From NCBI GenBank assembly GCA_028681335.1, contig JAQUIT010000010.1, forward strand, positions 62,001-126,000: DNA of 64,000 bases, in the 5' to 3' direction. Under the pieces are notes generated by a model. That model had not been told where the DNA came from, did not search any database, and saw only the letters and a program-made list of their open reading frames with translations. The stretch is from Desulfuromonadaceae bacterium. GTDB lineage: Bacteria > Desulfobacterota > Desulfuromonadia > Geobacterales > Pseudopelobacteraceae. Made by a program: the position numbers and the translations under genes. Each line of letters starts with the position of its first letter. The first letter of the stretch is position 1. Positions 53,798 to 61,534 of the stretch are shown here, in pieces.

Positions 53798-54994
53798 ATG
53801 TCTAAAATTGGAAAAATAAGTGCTTCAGCAGCCCTTTTACTGGGCTTGGCCGGCACAGCCTTTGCCGGACCGCAAATCACCTTTGGCCCTAATGATGAGG
53901 GTGTAATGCAGATCGATTACAAGGGTCAGTTTCAGATGACTGCCCGTGACACCGGATCCGGAGACAATAACGAAGACAACACTGCCAACTTCAATTTCCG
54001 CCGCAACCGCCTCGCCTTCATGGGCAAGTACGGTGAGATGGTCGGCCTCTACGTCCAGACAGAGTTCACCGAGAACCCCAATGTTACAACTCTTGGTGTT
54101 GCCTCAGCCAATCAGGGATCAGAATTCCAGCTCTTGGACGCTGTTATGCGTTTCGACGTTAACAACGCTTTCAAGGTGAATGTCGGTAAGTTCAAGTACA
54201 ACCTTTCCCGTGAGAATCTGGAAGCGTGCGAAATGCCGCTGACCCTTGACCGTTCTCTGTTTATCCGTACCGCCTACACCACCACCCGTGACAGCGGTGT
54301 TGCGATCTGGGGCAATCTCTTTAATGACGTTTTCCAGTATCGTGCCGATGTTATGGAAGGGCGCCAGGCTGTTTCCGGTGACACCGCACCCAGCTCCAGC
54401 TTCCGCTATTCCGCCCGTGGCCATGTCACACTGCTCGATCCTGAGAGCGATTATGGCTACAAGGGCACCTATCTGGGCAAAAAGAAAGTGCTAACATTTG
54501 GCGCTGCCTATCAGTTTGAGCCGGAGGTAGCCTATGGCAATACCCTGGCAAAAACAGACAAGAAAGACTACAAAGCCTGGACGGTTGACGCATTCTTCGA
54601 GTATCCTCTTGCAGGGCTCGGCACCATCACCGCTTCTACGGCCTATGAAGATGTCAACCTTGATGACGCCTATAAAGGTGCTAATCCGGATGCAGGGACG
54701 ATCGGCATCAACGGCGAGAAAAACGGTTGGTACGTTAAGGGCGGCTACATGCTCCCCACCGTTCCCCTACAGTTTTTCGGGCGTTACGAAAAATGGCAGT
54801 TTGCCAGCCTCAACAATATAATTGACCAGAAGATCGACTGGTACGGTGGCGGCGCAAATTACTACTTCCGCGACCAGAATCTTAAACTGACCGCAGAAAT
54901 TTCGCACACCGCCTTCGACAAGGAAGGATTTGCAAGTGGTGTCACGAGCAAGGACTTCACAACTTTTATTACCCAGTTGCAGCTGATTTTCTAA
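53798..54994 (+). CDS. extI: Outer-membrane porin, ExtI-like
   Basis: 398 residues. A cleavable signal (about 1-22, ending TAFA) is followed by alternating amphipathic strands typical of a phosphate-selective OprO/OprP-like beta-barrel (NFNFRRNRLAFMGKYGEMVGLYVQTEF; FKVNVGKFKYNLSREN), ending in an aromatic-capped strand (FITQLQLIF). The AAGGAGA site supports ATG 53798. In Geobacter ExtI is needed for selenite and tellurite entry and for Fe(III) and electrode respiration. It is transcribed with the rhodanese gene and closed by a strong hairpin. Confidence 0.82.
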   Translation: MSKIGKISASAALLLGLAGTAFAGPQITFGPNDEGVMQIDYKGQFQMTARDTGSGDNNEDNTANFNFRRNRLAFMGKYGEMVGLYVQTEFTENPNVTTLGVASANQGSEFQLLDAVMRFDVNNAFKVNVGKFKYNLSRENLEACEMPLTLDRSLFIRTAYTTTRDSGVAIWGNLFNDVFQYRADVMEGRQAVSGDTAPSSSFRYSARGHVTLLDPESDYGYKGTYLGKKKVLTFGAAYQFEPEVAYGNTLAKTDKKDYKAWTVDAFFEYPLAGLGTITASTAYEDVNLDDAYKGANPDAGTIGINGEKNGWYVKGGYMLPTVPLQFFGRYEKWQFASLNNIIDQKIDWYGGGANYYFRDQNLKLTAEISHTAFDKEGFASGVTSKDFTTFITQLQLIF

Positions 54995-55018
54995 TCTACA
55001 AGCAGGTAAAGCAGTAGC

Positions 55019-55062
55019 AAAAGTGACCTGACAGGCATTCAAAGCTGTCAGGTCACTTTTTT
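55019..55062 (+). terminator. Terminator after the porin gene
   Basis: A 16-bp stem (AAAAGTGACCTGACAG/CTGTCAGGTCACTTTT) with a 10-nt loop, followed by more T. It separates the porin from the cytochrome gene, which therefore relies on read-through or its own promoter. Confidence 0.9.
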
Positions 55063-55128
55063 ATTCATAATTACTCAAAATGGCGTGCTATAGTTCACAA
55101 ATCCAAACGGTAAAGGTCTCCTCCTGCA

Positions 55129-56991
55129 ATGCCGATTCATACTGCCGCCCACGGCAAAACACATATCATCCTGCTGCTCCTGCTTACCCTTCCGTTTTTT
55201 CTCACCGGTTGCCAGCGGACAACAAAAGAATCATCCTGCATCCGTTGTCATAAAGGCATTGAACATGTCTCCAAAACCCATTCCGACTGTGTCTCCTGCC
55301 ATGGCGGCAAGCCCCTTGAAAAAAGCAAAGAAAAGGCACACCAGGGTGTGTTTGGCATCTCCAACCCGGAATTCATCGGCCGTTGGGAGAATGGTTGCGC
55401 ACCATGCCACACGTATCAGTTCGGGCGGATGAAGAGCAATCTGATGTACACGGCTGCAGGGATGATCCGCAATACCCAGCTAACCTGGGAGGGAGAAGAT
55501 GGCAACAGTTATACCACCAAGGGTGACAAATTGTTTGGTGCCGACGGCAAGCCGTTCTCACCCAAACCGGTAGCCGAACTGGATAATCTTTCCGGAGAGC
55601 TGTACCGCAAGTTTTGCGCCCGCTGCCATATTGGTGCACGGACAACCGGTGCCTACAGCGCCAGCCATGCCTCCGGCTGTGCCGCCTGTCACTTCCCCTG
55701 GAACGACGAAGGGGTTTATAGCGGGGATGATAAAACGATGCGGGGTAAGGCCGGGCATTCAGCCACCCATACCATGACCGCACTTCCTGATATCAATGTC
55801 TGCACACGCTGTCATAACCGGAGCGGCCGGATAGCTTACTCATACCAAGGGTTGAACGATGGCAATAACGGCCTTGTACCGACCAGAAATGGCGAAGGTG
55901 GACCGGTAATGGCAAGCGGTGCCCGCAACCTGACCCATATCATACCTGACGTTCACTTTGCGGCCGGAATGGAATGTATCGATTGCCACACATCGCGCGA
56001 CGTTATGGGTGATGGCTATGCATACCGCAATATGTACCTGCAGACGGAAGTGGCATGTGAAGATTGCCACGGCAGCGCCAAGAATGTACCGCGCTATCGC
56101 GAAATCACCCGTGAAAATGATGAGGCGCTGCGGGAATCAAAAAACTACCGATTCCGTGTGACTTCCGGCATGAAGATGATTCAGACCTCCAAAGGGCGAA
56201 GCTACTCGAACGTCTTCTACCGCGACAACACAATCTGGGTGGCCGGCAAGAAAAACGGCAGGCTGCACAAGAGCAAAGTAATCACCGGCACAGCGGCGCA
56301 TGACGTTGCCGGGCATGAGCGGCTTGAATGTTACAGCTGTCACTCCCGTTCCGTGCCGCAATGCTACGGCTGCCATACCACCTATGACAAGGAGCAGACC
56401 GGCTATGACTTTATTAAGAAGACCGAAACAACGGGAGCTTTCAGCGAAACAGAGGATTACCGGATACTCAACCCGTTCCCGCTTGCGCTCAATCAGCGTG
56501 GGCGCATTTCCCCGGTTACTCCAGGTTGCCAGACCTTCATAAACGTGATCGAGCCGGACGGTACCCAGTCAAAAACGGAGTATGTCGCTAAATACAAGGG
56601 TAAGCAGCAGCTCCGCTTTGCGCCTTTTTACTCGCACAATACAAGCAAAAAGGCTATCGGCTGCGCCGAATGTCACGGCAATCCGGCTTTTCTCGGCTTT
56701 GGCCAGCATGTGGTGGAGGGGAACAGCATCAAGGGGACGTTACTCTGTGAACGCTCTGACAGCAAGCCTCTGGATGGTTTTCTGACACTGGACAAAGGGA
56801 AGGTTAACGCCTATTCGGCAATTACCCGCGAGAATGCCCGGCCGCTCAGCGGCGCTGAGGTAAAAAAGACATTGGCGGTGAATTTATGCCTCCCCTGCCA
56901 TGATAAACCTGAAGACCGGATCTACCGGAGAAAACTTGATTTCAGAGCTCTTGACGACACCCTTCATCGCCGCCTTCTGACCGGCAAATAG
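55129..56991 (+). CDS. Dodecahaem c-type cytochrome lipoprotein
   Basis: 620 residues with a lipobox (FFLTGC, Cys about 28) and twelve CxxCH haem-binding motifs: CIRCH, CVSCH, CAPCH, CARCH, CAACH, CTRCH, CIDCH, CEDCH, CYSCH, CYGCH, CAECH and CLPCH. Spacing is uneven, with a haem-free insertion of about 115 residues between the tenth and eleventh sites. It is exported, lipid-anchored and expected to carry electrons in the periplasm or at the outer membrane. The ext-like rhodanese and porin just upstream suggest a metal(loid)-reducing conduit. No exact Ext letter is assigned. Confidence 0.88.
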   Translation: MPIHTAAHGKTHIILLLLLTLPFFLTGCQRTTKESSCIRCHKGIEHVSKTHSDCVSCHGGKPLEKSKEKAHQGVFGISNPEFIGRWENGCAPCHTYQFGRMKSNLMYTAAGMIRNTQLTWEGEDGNSYTTKGDKLFGADGKPFSPKPVAELDNLSGELYRKFCARCHIGARTTGAYSASHASGCAACHFPWNDEGVYSGDDKTMRGKAGHSATHTMTALPDINVCTRCHNRSGRIAYSYQGLNDGNNGLVPTRNGEGGPVMASGARNLTHIIPDVHFAAGMECIDCHTSRDVMGDGYAYRNMYLQTEVACEDCHGSAKNVPRYREITRENDEALRESKNYRFRVTSGMKMIQTSKGRSYSNVFYRDNTIWVAGKKNGRLHKSKVITGTAAHDVAGHERLECYSCHSRSVPQCYGCHTTYDKEQTGYDFIKKTETTGAFSETEDYRILNPFPLALNQRGRISPVTPGCQTFINVIEPDGTQSKTEYVAKYKGKQQLRFAPFYSHNTSKKAIGCAECHGNPAFLGFGQHVVEGNSIKGTLLCERSDSKPLDGFLTLDKGKVNAYSAITRENARPLSGAEVKKTLAVNLCLPCHDKPEDRIYRRKLDFRALDDTLHRRLLTGK

Positions 56992-57050
56992 TAGTAGCAG
57001 TGCCCGAACCCTCCAGCATATCAATCACTGCATAATTCAGAGTTTTGCCG

Positions 57051-59762
57051 TCACACCCACTCATCAATCGCCGTCATCAGCTGACAACAGATTTCACTCA
57101 GTTTTTCGGGTGCGGTGATTTTATGCCCGAAAATATCCTGCACATAGAACACGTCAGCCACCTGATCGACCTTTGTGGAGATCTTCGAAACGCCGATATA
57201 CAGGCCCAATTCCGCAAGAGTGCTGGTTATCAGGTACAGCAACCCGACCTTGTCGTGAGTCAGGATATCGATAACGGTATACTCTTCGGAAACATCATTA
57301 TCGATATCAACCTTGGTGGCAAAGCGGGGTGCCGGCCGAGCCGTCAGCAAGCTCGGTCTCTTGCGCTTGGCGACCAGCTCCGAAACCTGCACTTTGCCAT
57401 GGAGAACCTGATGCATATCCTGCTCAATCTTGTCCCAGCGTGACGCATCAGTGACAAGATTCCCCTGCGGCGAATTGACCTGCAGAATATCCAGAACCTT
57501 GCCGTTCTTGCAGGTATTGATCTGCGCTCCGAGAATATTTATACCGTTGGCAGCCATGACGCCGGTAATCCGGGAGAAAAGCCCCGGCATATCGTGGGCA
57601 CAAATGGTGTATTCCGAACAGTCGCTCTCCGGCTGATGAGAAAGCCGCAACAGGATATGGGCCTGTTCCAGACCAATCAGAAGGCGAACCTGCTCTGCAA
57701 TCAACTGGTACGAATTGGAAAGGAGCAACCGTACCGGCATAGACTTTAACTCTTGCCGAACTTCTGCCACGGGGAGTTCGTCCTCCAGCATGGCGGTGAC
57801 CTTTTTTATCACGGCGGTCACCCGTTCACTGCTGGCCTCCTGCTGGAAGCCGCCACGATCAAGAACACTGAAGGCCTTTTCATATAATTCCTGGAAAAGC
57901 GATGCTTTCCAGTTTGTCCAGACATCCGACCCGACCGCACGTACATCGGCAACCGTCAGCAGATAGAGCATTTTGAGATTTTCGCTTGTTCCCATCTGGT
58001 GGGCAAACTGGGCTATCATTTTTTCATCATTCAGGTCGCGACGCTGTGAAATATGGGCAAAGAGCAGATGATAGAGTACCAGAAACCCTAGCCGTTCACT
58101 GTCTTCCCGTGAAAGCCCGATCCTGCGGGCTATCGTCGGGATCATGGCGGCTCCCTTCTCTGCATGCCCCCCTCCCGACCCCTTGCCAATGTCATGAAAC
58201 AGAACCGACAGAATCAACAGTTCAGGCTTGCCGATCTGCGCGGCAAGCGCGCATGGCAGCGGCATGATCTCCTTAAACTCTCCGTTCAGCATCTTTTCAG
58301 CCTGCTCAACGGCAAAAAGCGTATGAATATCCACCGTGTAGATATGGTACATATCGTGCTGGACTTTGCAGTAGATATGCTCCAACTCCGGTATGTAGCG
58401 ATTCAGGAATTCCAGGTGATGCATCACACGGAGAGTATCAGCAACCCTTTTCGGCGCCCGCAGGATATTGATAAAAGATTGGTTAACCTCACGACTGCGT
58501 CTGAATTTATCATTAATAAGGGCAAGGTTTTTCCTGATAATCCCCTTAACGCGGACATGGAGCGTGACCCCGTGCTTCTGGGCATACTCAAAAATTTTCA
58601 TCATGACATCAGGGTTTTTCTCAACAATGGATTCATCGGGAAGAATAAGCTCTCCCTTCAGCACGAAACAGCCATCACCAACCGGCCTACGGACGAAATA
58701 GCCCAAGATCTTCAGGGCCCCCTCATCGCGCCATATACAGCGTGAAACCAAACTGGAGGTAAAATGCTCGACCTTGTTGGCGTGGCGGTAGTAGTCCCTC
58801 ATAAAATCTTCTACCGCCAGAACCCGCCCACTGTTCTGATACCCGAGAAAAGCGGCGAGGTGTACCTGGGCATCAAAGGTGAGCTGGTCGTTTTTACGGC
58901 CGTTAAAGTAATGCAGTTCATTACGGATACGCCAGAGGTAGTCTAGTGCTGTGTAATACGTTTCCAGTTCTTCATCGTCCAGAATCCCCTTGATGATTAA
59001 CTCACGCAGGTCGGAAAACTTGTACTTGACGCGCGCCACCCAGATGGCGGTCTGCAGGTCTCTCAGTCCCCCCTCCCCTTCCTTCAGGTTCGGCTCCAGC
59101 AGATAGACGGTAGAACCGTACTTTTCACGACGGATCTTCATGTCAGCTATTTTTTCCTTAATGAACGAGCCGCTGGATTTCGGCAGGATCTGACTGAAGA
59201 TTACTTTTTTGAGATCAGCGAACAACGCTCTGTTACCGGAAAGAAAGCGGGCATCCATCAATGCGGTCTTGACTGTCCCATCGGCCGCTGCCATTTCAAT
59301 GCAATCAGCAATCTTTCGCACCGAATATCCGACATCAAGGCGCATATCCCAGAGAAAATAGAGAAGCTTCTGGGCGATGTCCTCAACTGTTGCAACAGGC
59401 AGAATACCGTCATGCAGAAACATGATGTCGATATCGGAAAAGGGGTTGAGCTCCCCACGACCGTAACCACCGACTGCAACCAGTGACACATGGCCCAGCA
59501 TGGCATCACCACCGCCAAGGTCATAGATAATGGACAGGAAAAGCCGGTTGTGTAATTCATCCATCATGTCACTAAGGAGATGAGTTATGTCGCTTCCACT
59601 GCCGCCCCCCTGATGCAGCTGCTTAATTTCTTCACGGTACCTGGCGAGAAAGTTTTTACACCCGGAGAGATAAAGTGGACGTTTCTCGTCAAAACCGGCC
59701 ATACCTGCGTCGCCAACGGCATCTATTGTATCGGGAAAATAGGGATCGATATAAAATTGCAT
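57051..59762 (-). CDS. glnD: PII uridylyltransferase / uridylyl-removing enzyme
   Basis: Bifunctional nitrogen sensor that uridylylates PII (GlnB/GlnK) when glutamine is low and reverses this when it is high. 903 residues, the normal length. Nucleotidyltransferase domain with GGYGRGELNPFSDID (about 112-126), HD domain with VLFHDIGKG (about 515), and two C-terminal ACT domains (about 720-790 and 830-900; TICAHDMPGLFSRITGVMA; TVIDILTHDKVGLLYLITS) that bind glutamine. No glnB or amt is nearby. It is convergent with the cytochrome gene. Confidence 0.96.
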   Translation of the reverse strand: MQFYIDPYFPDTIDAVGDAGMAGFDEKRPLYLSGCKNFLARYREEIKQLHQGGGSGSDITHLLSDMMDELHNRLFLSIIYDLGGGDAMLGHVSLVAVGGYGRGELNPFSDIDIMFLHDGILPVATVEDIAQKLLYFLWDMRLDVGYSVRKIADCIEMAAADGTVKTALMDARFLSGNRALFADLKKVIFSQILPKSSGSFIKEKIADMKIRREKYGSTVYLLEPNLKEGEGGLRDLQTAIWVARVKYKFSDLRELIIKGILDDEELETYYTALDYLWRIRNELHYFNGRKNDQLTFDAQVHLAAFLGYQNSGRVLAVEDFMRDYYRHANKVEHFTSSLVSRCIWRDEGALKILGYFVRRPVGDGCFVLKGELILPDESIVEKNPDVMMKIFEYAQKHGVTLHVRVKGIIRKNLALINDKFRRSREVNQSFINILRAPKRVADTLRVMHHLEFLNRYIPELEHIYCKVQHDMYHIYTVDIHTLFAVEQAEKMLNGEFKEIMPLPCALAAQIGKPELLILSVLFHDIGKGSGGGHAEKGAAMIPTIARRIGLSREDSERLGFLVLYHLLFAHISQRRDLNDEKMIAQFAHQMGTSENLKMLYLLTVADVRAVGSDVWTNWKASLFQELYEKAFSVLDRGGFQQEASSERVTAVIKKVTAMLEDELPVAEVRQELKSMPVRLLLSNSYQLIAEQVRLLIGLEQAHILLRLSHQPESDCSEYTICAHDMPGLFSRITGVMAANGINILGAQINTCKNGKVLDILQVNSPQGNLVTDASRWDKIEQDMHQVLHGKVQVSELVAKRKRPSLLTARPAPRFATKVDIDNDVSEEYTVIDILTHDKVGLLYLITSTLAELGLYIGVSKISTKVDQVADVFYVQDIFGHKITAPEKLSEICCQLMTAIDEWV

Positions 59763-59907
59763 TCAGTGTTCCTTGTAATGCGCTTGATTAGGAGCGGAAG
59801 GCGACAGTGGCAACCGGTCGGGTGCGAATTATACGTCAGTCGACCCAGCGAGTCAAAAGCATTAGTTCTGTTTTGTTGAGCCGTCCACATATACTCTTTA
59901 AATTATA

Positions 59908-59923
59908 TGTATGTTTGCATACA
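59908..59923. promoter_or_regulatory. Inverted repeat, possible operator
   Basis: TGTATG-TTTG-CATACA, a 6-bp inverted repeat with a 4-nt centre, about 12 bp before a -35-like TTGACA. It may be a regulator binding site. Confidence 0.35.
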
Positions 59924-59934
59924 AAAAATAACTA

Positions 59935-59962
59935 TTGACATGCAATAACAGGTAGTTACAAC
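59935..59962 (+). promoter_or_regulatory. Possible promoter of the glycosyltransferase gene
   Basis: A consensus TTGACA (59935-59940), a 16-bp spacer and TACAAC (59957-59962), about 225 nt upstream of the gene. Confidence 0.4.
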
Positions 59963-60022
59963 CCATGCCCATTCATTATGCAGTGCGCTAAAACCCCGGA
60001 TAATACATGACTATTTTGACAC

Positions 60023-60066
60023 TTATCCACACTTCCAACAGGGTTGTTAACAGCTTTTGTGGAAAA
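60023..60066. promoter_or_regulatory. Pair of DnaA-box-like sequences
   Basis: A perfect TTATCCACA (60023-60031, plus strand) and TTTTCCACA (60058-60066, minus strand) face each other 26 bp apart. Weaker relatives (GTCCACA near 59885, ACCCACA near 60119) occur in the same gap. Confidence 0.4.
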
Positions 60067-60187
60067 TGCTTTTATTGCTGTCCTAATAGTTGCGGTCATC
60101 ATGCGTGACATTTCAAATACCCACAATCTGTCGACACCACTTTAAAGAAACTTGCATCAGCACCACACCTTCATTCATACTGCAGTT

Positions 60188-61222
60188 ATGCGAATAGCCT
60201 TAATCTCTCCTTACTCAATTGGTCCCATACGTGGCAATATAACGACAATCGAACGCATCAGCCGTTTTCTTCGCCTGGCCGGGGCTGAGGTGCTCGTTCT
60301 ACCTGCTGATGCCATCTCAGTTGCAGAAATGGAGCGGCAACTCGTTTCCTTCTCCCCGCAGCTGATTCACGCATTCCATGCCCACTACTGTGGCGGAATA
60401 GCCCAACACTTGGCAGAAACCCTTTGTCTGCCATTCATGATCACCATCACCGGGAGCGACCTGCATGACCCGCAGCTGCGGGAACACTCCGTCACCGCAC
60501 GAGCTATTGATGCCGCTCAATCAGTCGCCCTTTTCGGCGCTGGCGAAGCGGTAAAACTAGTCAGCTTTTTCCCTCAAGTCGAAAACAGAGTTGCCATAAT
60601 TCCGCAAGGAGTTGAAGCCCTCCCGGTTGCGGCTACGTATACTTTTGCCATACCCGATGATGCCTTTGTGTTGTTGTTGCCCGCCGCCGTCAGGCCGGTT
60701 AAACGGGTCGAATACCCAATCCAGGCGTTGAAGACGTTTGCGCGCAGTTTCCCCCGCATCCACCTAGTGCTTGCAGGTGGCGTCATAGACGAGGAGTACG
60801 CTGCTACTATACGCAGCATGCTCTGCACCGCCCCATACGCCATATGGCTCGGCGAGATACCCCGCGAGCAGATGGGCGACCTCTACACCCGTGCCGATAT
60901 CGTACTTAACTGTTCGCACTCAGAATCGATGTCAAACACTGTGCTTGAAGCCATGGCTCTCGGAAGGCCGGTGTTGGCCAGTGACATACCCGGCAATCGG
61001 ATGCTTATTCGCCATCACGAGACAGGTTTGCTGTACACTGACCAGGAAGCCTTTTTAAAGAGTATTGTCACGTTGATGGGAGATGCCCAACTACGTTTGG
61101 ATCTGGGCCGTCATGCCGGAGAATATATACGCCGTTCCTTTTCTCCCCAGCACGAAGCAGCGGAATATATGCGACTGTATCGGGCATTAACAGCTGAAGG
61201 AGGGATGCGTAATGACAGGTAA
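60188..61222 (+). CDS. GT4-type glycosyltransferase
   Basis: 344 residues from ATG 60188 (MRIALISPYSIGPIRGN). A GT-B fold: N-terminal acceptor domain with the Gly-rich GPIRGN loop, C-terminal nucleotide-sugar domain with the E-x7-E signature in SESMSNTVLEAMALGRPVLASDIPGN (about 246-265). Neither this ATG nor an upstream TTG at 60152 has a good ribosome site, so the start is uncertain. The donor and acceptor are unknown. It overlaps the VF530-family gene by 11 nt. Confidence 0.85.
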   Translation: MRIALISPYSIGPIRGNITTIERISRFLRLAGAEVLVLPADAISVAEMERQLVSFSPQLIHAFHAHYCGGIAQHLAETLCLPFMITITGSDLHDPQLREHSVTARAIDAAQSVALFGAGEAVKLVSFFPQVENRVAIIPQGVEALPVAATYTFAIPDDAFVLLLPAAVRPVKRVEYPIQALKTFARSFPRIHLVLAGGVIDEEYAATIRSMLCTAPYAIWLGEIPREQMGDLYTRADIVLNCSHSESMSNTVLEAMALGRPVLASDIPGNRMLIRHHETGLLYTDQEAFLKSIVTLMGDAQLRLDLGRHAGEYIRRSFSPQHEAAEYMRLYRALTAEGGMRNDR

Positions 61223-61442
61223 AAACAACCTTGATCCACTGCACGGTGTTACCTTGAAGTCTATACTTGCCGAGTTGGTTGGCCAATTTGGTTGGGAGGA
61301 GATGGGCAAGAGCATCGATATACGCTGTTTTACCCATGACCCTAGCATGGCGTCCAGCCTGAAGTTTCTGCGGCGAACACCATGGGCCAGGGATAAGGTT
61401 GAGGAGATGTATCTGCGCTGGAAGATGCAGAGCCAGGGTTAG
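61212..61442 (+). CDS. VF530-family (DUF2132) protein
   Basis: 76-residue cytosolic protein matching the VF530/DUF2132 family (DPLHGVTLKSILAELVGQFGW, IRCF, SSLKFLRRTPWARDKVE), a small helical fold reported to bind DNA. GGAGGG lies 6 nt before the ATG. It is translationally coupled to the glycosyltransferase gene, although no functional link is evident. A strong terminator follows. Confidence 0.88.
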   Translation: MTGKNNLDPLHGVTLKSILAELVGQFGWEEMGKSIDIRCFTHDPSMASSLKFLRRTPWARDKVEEMYLRWKMQSQG

Positions 61443-61476
61443 TACACCAACCTGTTCTGAGTGGTGGATTAAGAGA

Positions 61477-61516
61477 GTAAAACGCCCCGTCTCCTTTCGG
61501 AAACGGGGCGTTTTAC
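61477..61516. terminator. Bidirectional terminator
   Basis: A 14-bp stem (GTAAAACGCCCCGT/ACGGGGCGTTTTAC) with a 12-nt loop lies between the convergent VF530 and pyc genes. Confidence 0.9.
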
Positions 61517-61534
61517 GTTTTATTTCAGGAAGTC

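Larger units (their letters stand above)
59763..60187. other. 425-bp gene-free A+T-rich region
   Basis: No gene seen. It contains an A+T-rich part (about 59890-59950), an inverted repeat, a possible promoter and two DnaA-box-like 9-mers, listed separately. Both the glnD promoter (leftwards) and the glycosyltransferase promoter must lie here. Confidence 0.5.

Noticed and set aside
59763-60187. Chromosomal origin oriC.
   Set aside because: Only two good DnaA boxes and no dnaA, dnaN or gidA nearby.
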